The notes beneath the pieces were generated by a model, which was not told the origin of the DNA, ran no database searches, and saw only the letters and a program-made list of their open reading frames with translations. 64,000 nucleotides of DNA, from contig NC_056039.1 of NCBI RefSeq assembly GCF_004379255.2, positions 10,280,501 to 10,344,500 on the forward strand, written 5' to 3'. Position numbers and translations under genes: made by a program. Positions 61,363 to 64,000 of the stretch are shown one piece after another. Positions within the stretch are counted from its first letter, which is position 1. Each line of letters begins with the position of its first letter. Source of the stretch: Salvia splendens. Taxonomy: Eukaryota; Streptophyta; Magnoliopsida; Lamiales; Lamiaceae.

Positions 61363-62986
61363 GAGCATCCTTAACTCCGCGGGCTGGACCGCACCTGGGT
61401 CCCTGCCCGCAGCCCCGCACGATGGAGGTGATGAATTTGCGGCCCAGGCCGGTCCCAGGGACTCAGTCGCGGCCCAGGGACGCGCCCGGGGTCCGACCTG
61501 CATGCGTTAAACCGTGCCGTGCAGCACGAGATGAGTCCCGACCCGGCGTTGGATGTCTTCCGGGCCGGGCCGGGCCGCAAGTCCCGAACATTTGAATTTT
61601 TTTTCGTTTTATTGCCTATATATACTCCATTTGTGCACCATTTTTTCCATACTTTCTCAATTTCAATCCTCTTGTATTACAATATTTTCGGCTTCTATGG
61701 ATTGGTTTAACAGCGATCAACGATAGATGGACGATTTTGTCAACGTCAACAACTGGTACGTGCCGCCGTCGCCCGACCCTAATGCAACGCCTAGTCCGAG
61801 GTTGCCTACCAACATGAAAATAACATCGCCAGTTAGCACTGATGAGTGCGAAATCAGTGATATGGAGCCCGCTGTAGGGAGGGGCAAGGGCAAGGTTGCG
61901 GATGATGAGGGGCCGAAGAAGTATAGTCCGTAGGAGACATTGTGGCTGGCCAAGAACTTCATCGACGTCTCCGACGATCCTATCATCAGCAACCAGCAGA
62001 GCGTCAAAGCGTTCTGGGAGCGGATTGCGGAGAAGTACAACGCTGGTCGACCTAGAGGGTCGTTCGAGCGTAACTACGTGAAGCTACGCAAGCATTGGGG
62101 TCGGGTCCAGAAGGATGTGAACAAGTGGAATGGCAAGTGGACTAACGTAGTCCGGATGTGGCCGAGCGGGCACAACGAGATGGACCTCGTGGAGAAGGCC
62201 AAGGCGGATTTCTTCTCTGACGTGAAGAAGCACTTCAAGTACTTCGATGTTTGGAAGCTTGTTGAGAAGAGCCCGAAGTACACCGGTGGGGCAGAACCGG
62301 CGGCAAGTGGGGCGCCGAAGAGAACCAAAGTTTCCGCCGCCGGACACTACTCTTCGAGCGAATGAGGTCCGACGATCGACCTCAACGTGACAGACGACGA
62401 CGTCTTCCTCTCATCCCCTAGCACTCAAAGTCGTCCGATGGGAACAAAGACGGCAAAGAGGAAAGCGAAGGGGAAGGCAACTGCGAGCTACTCCGCTATG
62501 TCGCCACCGCAGCCCAATCAGTCTCTGGATAAGATCGTCGACTCTATGTCGGAGATGATTATTACCTGGCGGATGAGCCAGCTGACGGAGTTGACATCGA
62601 GGGATACCTTGACCTTGTCGGAGTTCGATCTCGAATTGCACCATGAGATGATCGCCTATCTTCGCGCACAGATGAAGAAGTAGTAGTTTTATCCTTTTTT
62701 AAAAAAATGTATGACTTGTATTTTTAATTTCTAGGATTTTTAATTTGCTTTGTCTACGATTTGTAATTTTAATTTCTACTGAACAATGTATTTTCTCGGT
62801 TTGAATTGTTCAACGTATTGCATTTACGAGTAAAATAGGTTGAAGTTGTGAATAGTGCAATTTATTAGTTGTGGCCCGGGTTGGGGCCTGCAGGGTTAGA
62901 GCAGTTGTGGCATGAGACTCAAATTTAGGGGAATGATGATGTGGATGGGACTTGAGGCTTGAATCCGGGCCAGGGTTAAGGAGGCT
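61363..62986 (+). mobile_element. Second PIF/Harbinger-like element with only an ORF1 relic
   Basis: The left end GAGCATCCTTAACTCCG pairs with the right end CAGGGTTAAGGAGGCTC. Flanks are TAA (61360-61362) and GAA (62987-62989), one mismatch from a 3-bp duplication. A GC-rich subterminal zone, a TATATATACTCC promoter-like stretch (61617) and an ORF1 relic (61697-62683) follow. No transposase ORF. The layout matches the 11723-13650 element, but the sequences differ substantially, so they are separate families of the same type. Confidence 0.6.
61697..62683 (+). pseudogene. Harbinger ORF1-type Myb/SANT-like protein with three in-frame stops
   Basis: One reading frame runs 329 codons from the ATG at 61697 to TAG at 62681 and is broken only by TAG (61724), TAG (61931) and TGA (62363). 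It shows the trihelix/Myb-like block (ETLWLAKNFIDVSDDPII, then FWERIAEKYNAGRP, KLRKHWGRVQKDVNKWNG), the NAM-associated region (KYFDVWKLVEKSPKY, KRTKVSAAGHYSS) and a helical tail. There are no frameshifts, so decay is by point nonsense changes. The same family as 12162-13282. Confidence 0.75.
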
Positions 62987-63065
62987 CGAAAGGACAATTT
63001 CTCAAACTCTAGCTCTGAGATCTCAAAATTCACATAGTAAGAGCATTTCCAATGACAGACAAATA

Positions 63066-63295
63066 CTCCATTCGTCCCTCAAAAGTATGCACTATTTCAT
63101 TTTTAGTCCGTCCCACAAGAATATGTATTTTTTAATTTTAGAAAGTCATTTATCTCTAATGAGGTGAGACTCATTATCCACTAACAATACTTTATTTACT
63201 TTTTCTCTCTACCTCTCTCTTACTTTACTAATTTTTACATTAAAATCCGTGCCGACCCCAAAGTGTATATTATCTGGGGATAGAGGGCGAGGGAG
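63066..63295. mobile_element. Stowaway MITE
   Basis: Ends CTCCATTCGTCCCTC and GGATAGAGGGCGAGGGAG between TA dinucleotides (63064-63065 and 63296-63297). Non-coding. Confidence 0.75.
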
Positions 63296-63297
63296 TA

Positions 63298-63840
63298 CTA
63301 ATCTAAAAGAATTGTTTACTCAATATTTACTTCTTTCCACAAAAATTAATTATTTAAAGAAGATAACATAGTACTCATTTTTTTAAATATGTAATTTTAC
63401 CTTTTGTATATAGTACAAAGAAATTTTTAATTTACTTTTTTTTCTTTATGAGATGATCTGACCAAAGCAAAACGTTCTCAGATCAAGAGGGAAAACAAGA
63501 GTAGAATTTTATGACATTATAAAAGGAGTATGAGATTGTGATGCCATTAAGATTCTTCTTTGTATTTTGTCTATGATTTTGGTGCACCTATTATTTTTGA
63601 AAACTATGTCGACCTCTGTTTAATTCCTCAAAATTTGTTCAAGGCACAAACAAAAATGAAAAACCCCTAAATCTACGCCAGATTTCTTAAATTTTACTGA
63701 AACCCCAAACCCTTTAGCCGCTCACTCTCGTCGATTTAATTATACTCTTCTGCAGTGGGTTCGAGTTAAACTTGTGTGTACGCCTCAGAAATTTGTGAAT
63801 TTGGTTAACTGTGAAGCAAATTTGAAGCTTTTGGTGCACC
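63298..63840 (+). other. Putative promoter and 5' UTR of the RBL gene
   Basis: AT-rich to about 63650, then more even composition up to the ATG at 63841. No ORF. No clear TATA box. Confidence 0.4.
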
Positions 63841-64000
63841 ATGAACGCTACCATTATTGGTAATCAGTTTCTCGTTCAATTTTATGTGTAGGATACTTCA
63901 TCTTCTCCGGGCACCTTTTGCTGTTTTACAAACTTTGTTTTCGGGATGCATGCAGACCCGCTACAGGGTGACTTTCCAGAAGTGATAGAGGAGTATTTGG
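63841..64000 (+). CDS. RBL: RbBP5-like COMPASS subunit (RBL), 5' end only
   Basis: Exon 1 is 19 nt (63841-63859, MNATII plus one base), with donor GTAATC. Exon 2 begins at 63956 after CATGCAG and runs off the window. The joined start reads MNATII then DPLQGDFPEVIEEYL, matching the highly conserved N-terminus of plant RbBP5-like WD40 proteins. These are core subunits of the COMPASS-like H3K4 methyltransferase in the nucleus (family knowledge). The WD repeats lie beyond the window. Identification rests on about 21 residues, but these are distinctive. Confidence 0.8.

Overview
The window is plant nuclear DNA, almost certainly from a eudicot. The genes have introns and plant-type organellar proteins (a chloroplast chlorophyll b reductase and a mitochondrial COQ5). 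The DNA between them is packed with plant transposons: Copia and Ty3 LTR elements, TRIMs, Stowaway MITEs and PIF/Harbinger-like elements. An asterid such as a member of the Lamiales is possible, but that is a guess.

Cellular genes, left to right: COQ5 ubiquinone methyltransferase (149-4318, minus); a small basic hypothetical ORF (5925-6317, minus); an ALA1-type phospholipid flippase (14176-18895, plus); a single-exon ORF with three complete F-box modules in tandem (20286-23708, plus); NOL chlorophyll(ide) b reductase (25181-28555, minus); a DExH5/DHX36-like RNA helicase with a C-terminal dsRNA-binding domain (35129-47324, minus); and the first two coding exons of an RbBP5-like COMPASS subunit (63841 to the window end, plus). 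For the four complete multi-exon genes (COQ5, ALA1, NOL, DExH5) I placed every splice junction by hand. Each exon set sums to a multiple of three and gives a protein of the expected family length.

Transposons fill most of the rest. A 1.3-kb TRIM-like element sits in the last intron but one stretch of COQ5, and a 344-bp TRIM sits in a DExH5 intron. The region 8.4-13.7 kb is a nest of MITEs, two long inverted repeats and a Harbinger-like element that carries only the Myb-like ORF1. A complete 5.5-kb Copia element with identical LTRs lies 131 bp upstream of the NOL start codon. An 11.1-kb Ty3 element with nearly identical 2.6-kb LTRs occupies 50131-61248 on the minus strand, followed by a second ORF1-only Harbinger-like element.

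The genes do not form a pathway or cluster; they are ordinary neighbours. The most unusual item is the triple F-box ORF. Next are the two Harbinger-like elements that keep a decayed ORF1 without a transposase, together with a short relative that shares their GC-rich hairpin, and the extra ORF between the primer site and gag in the Ty3 element.
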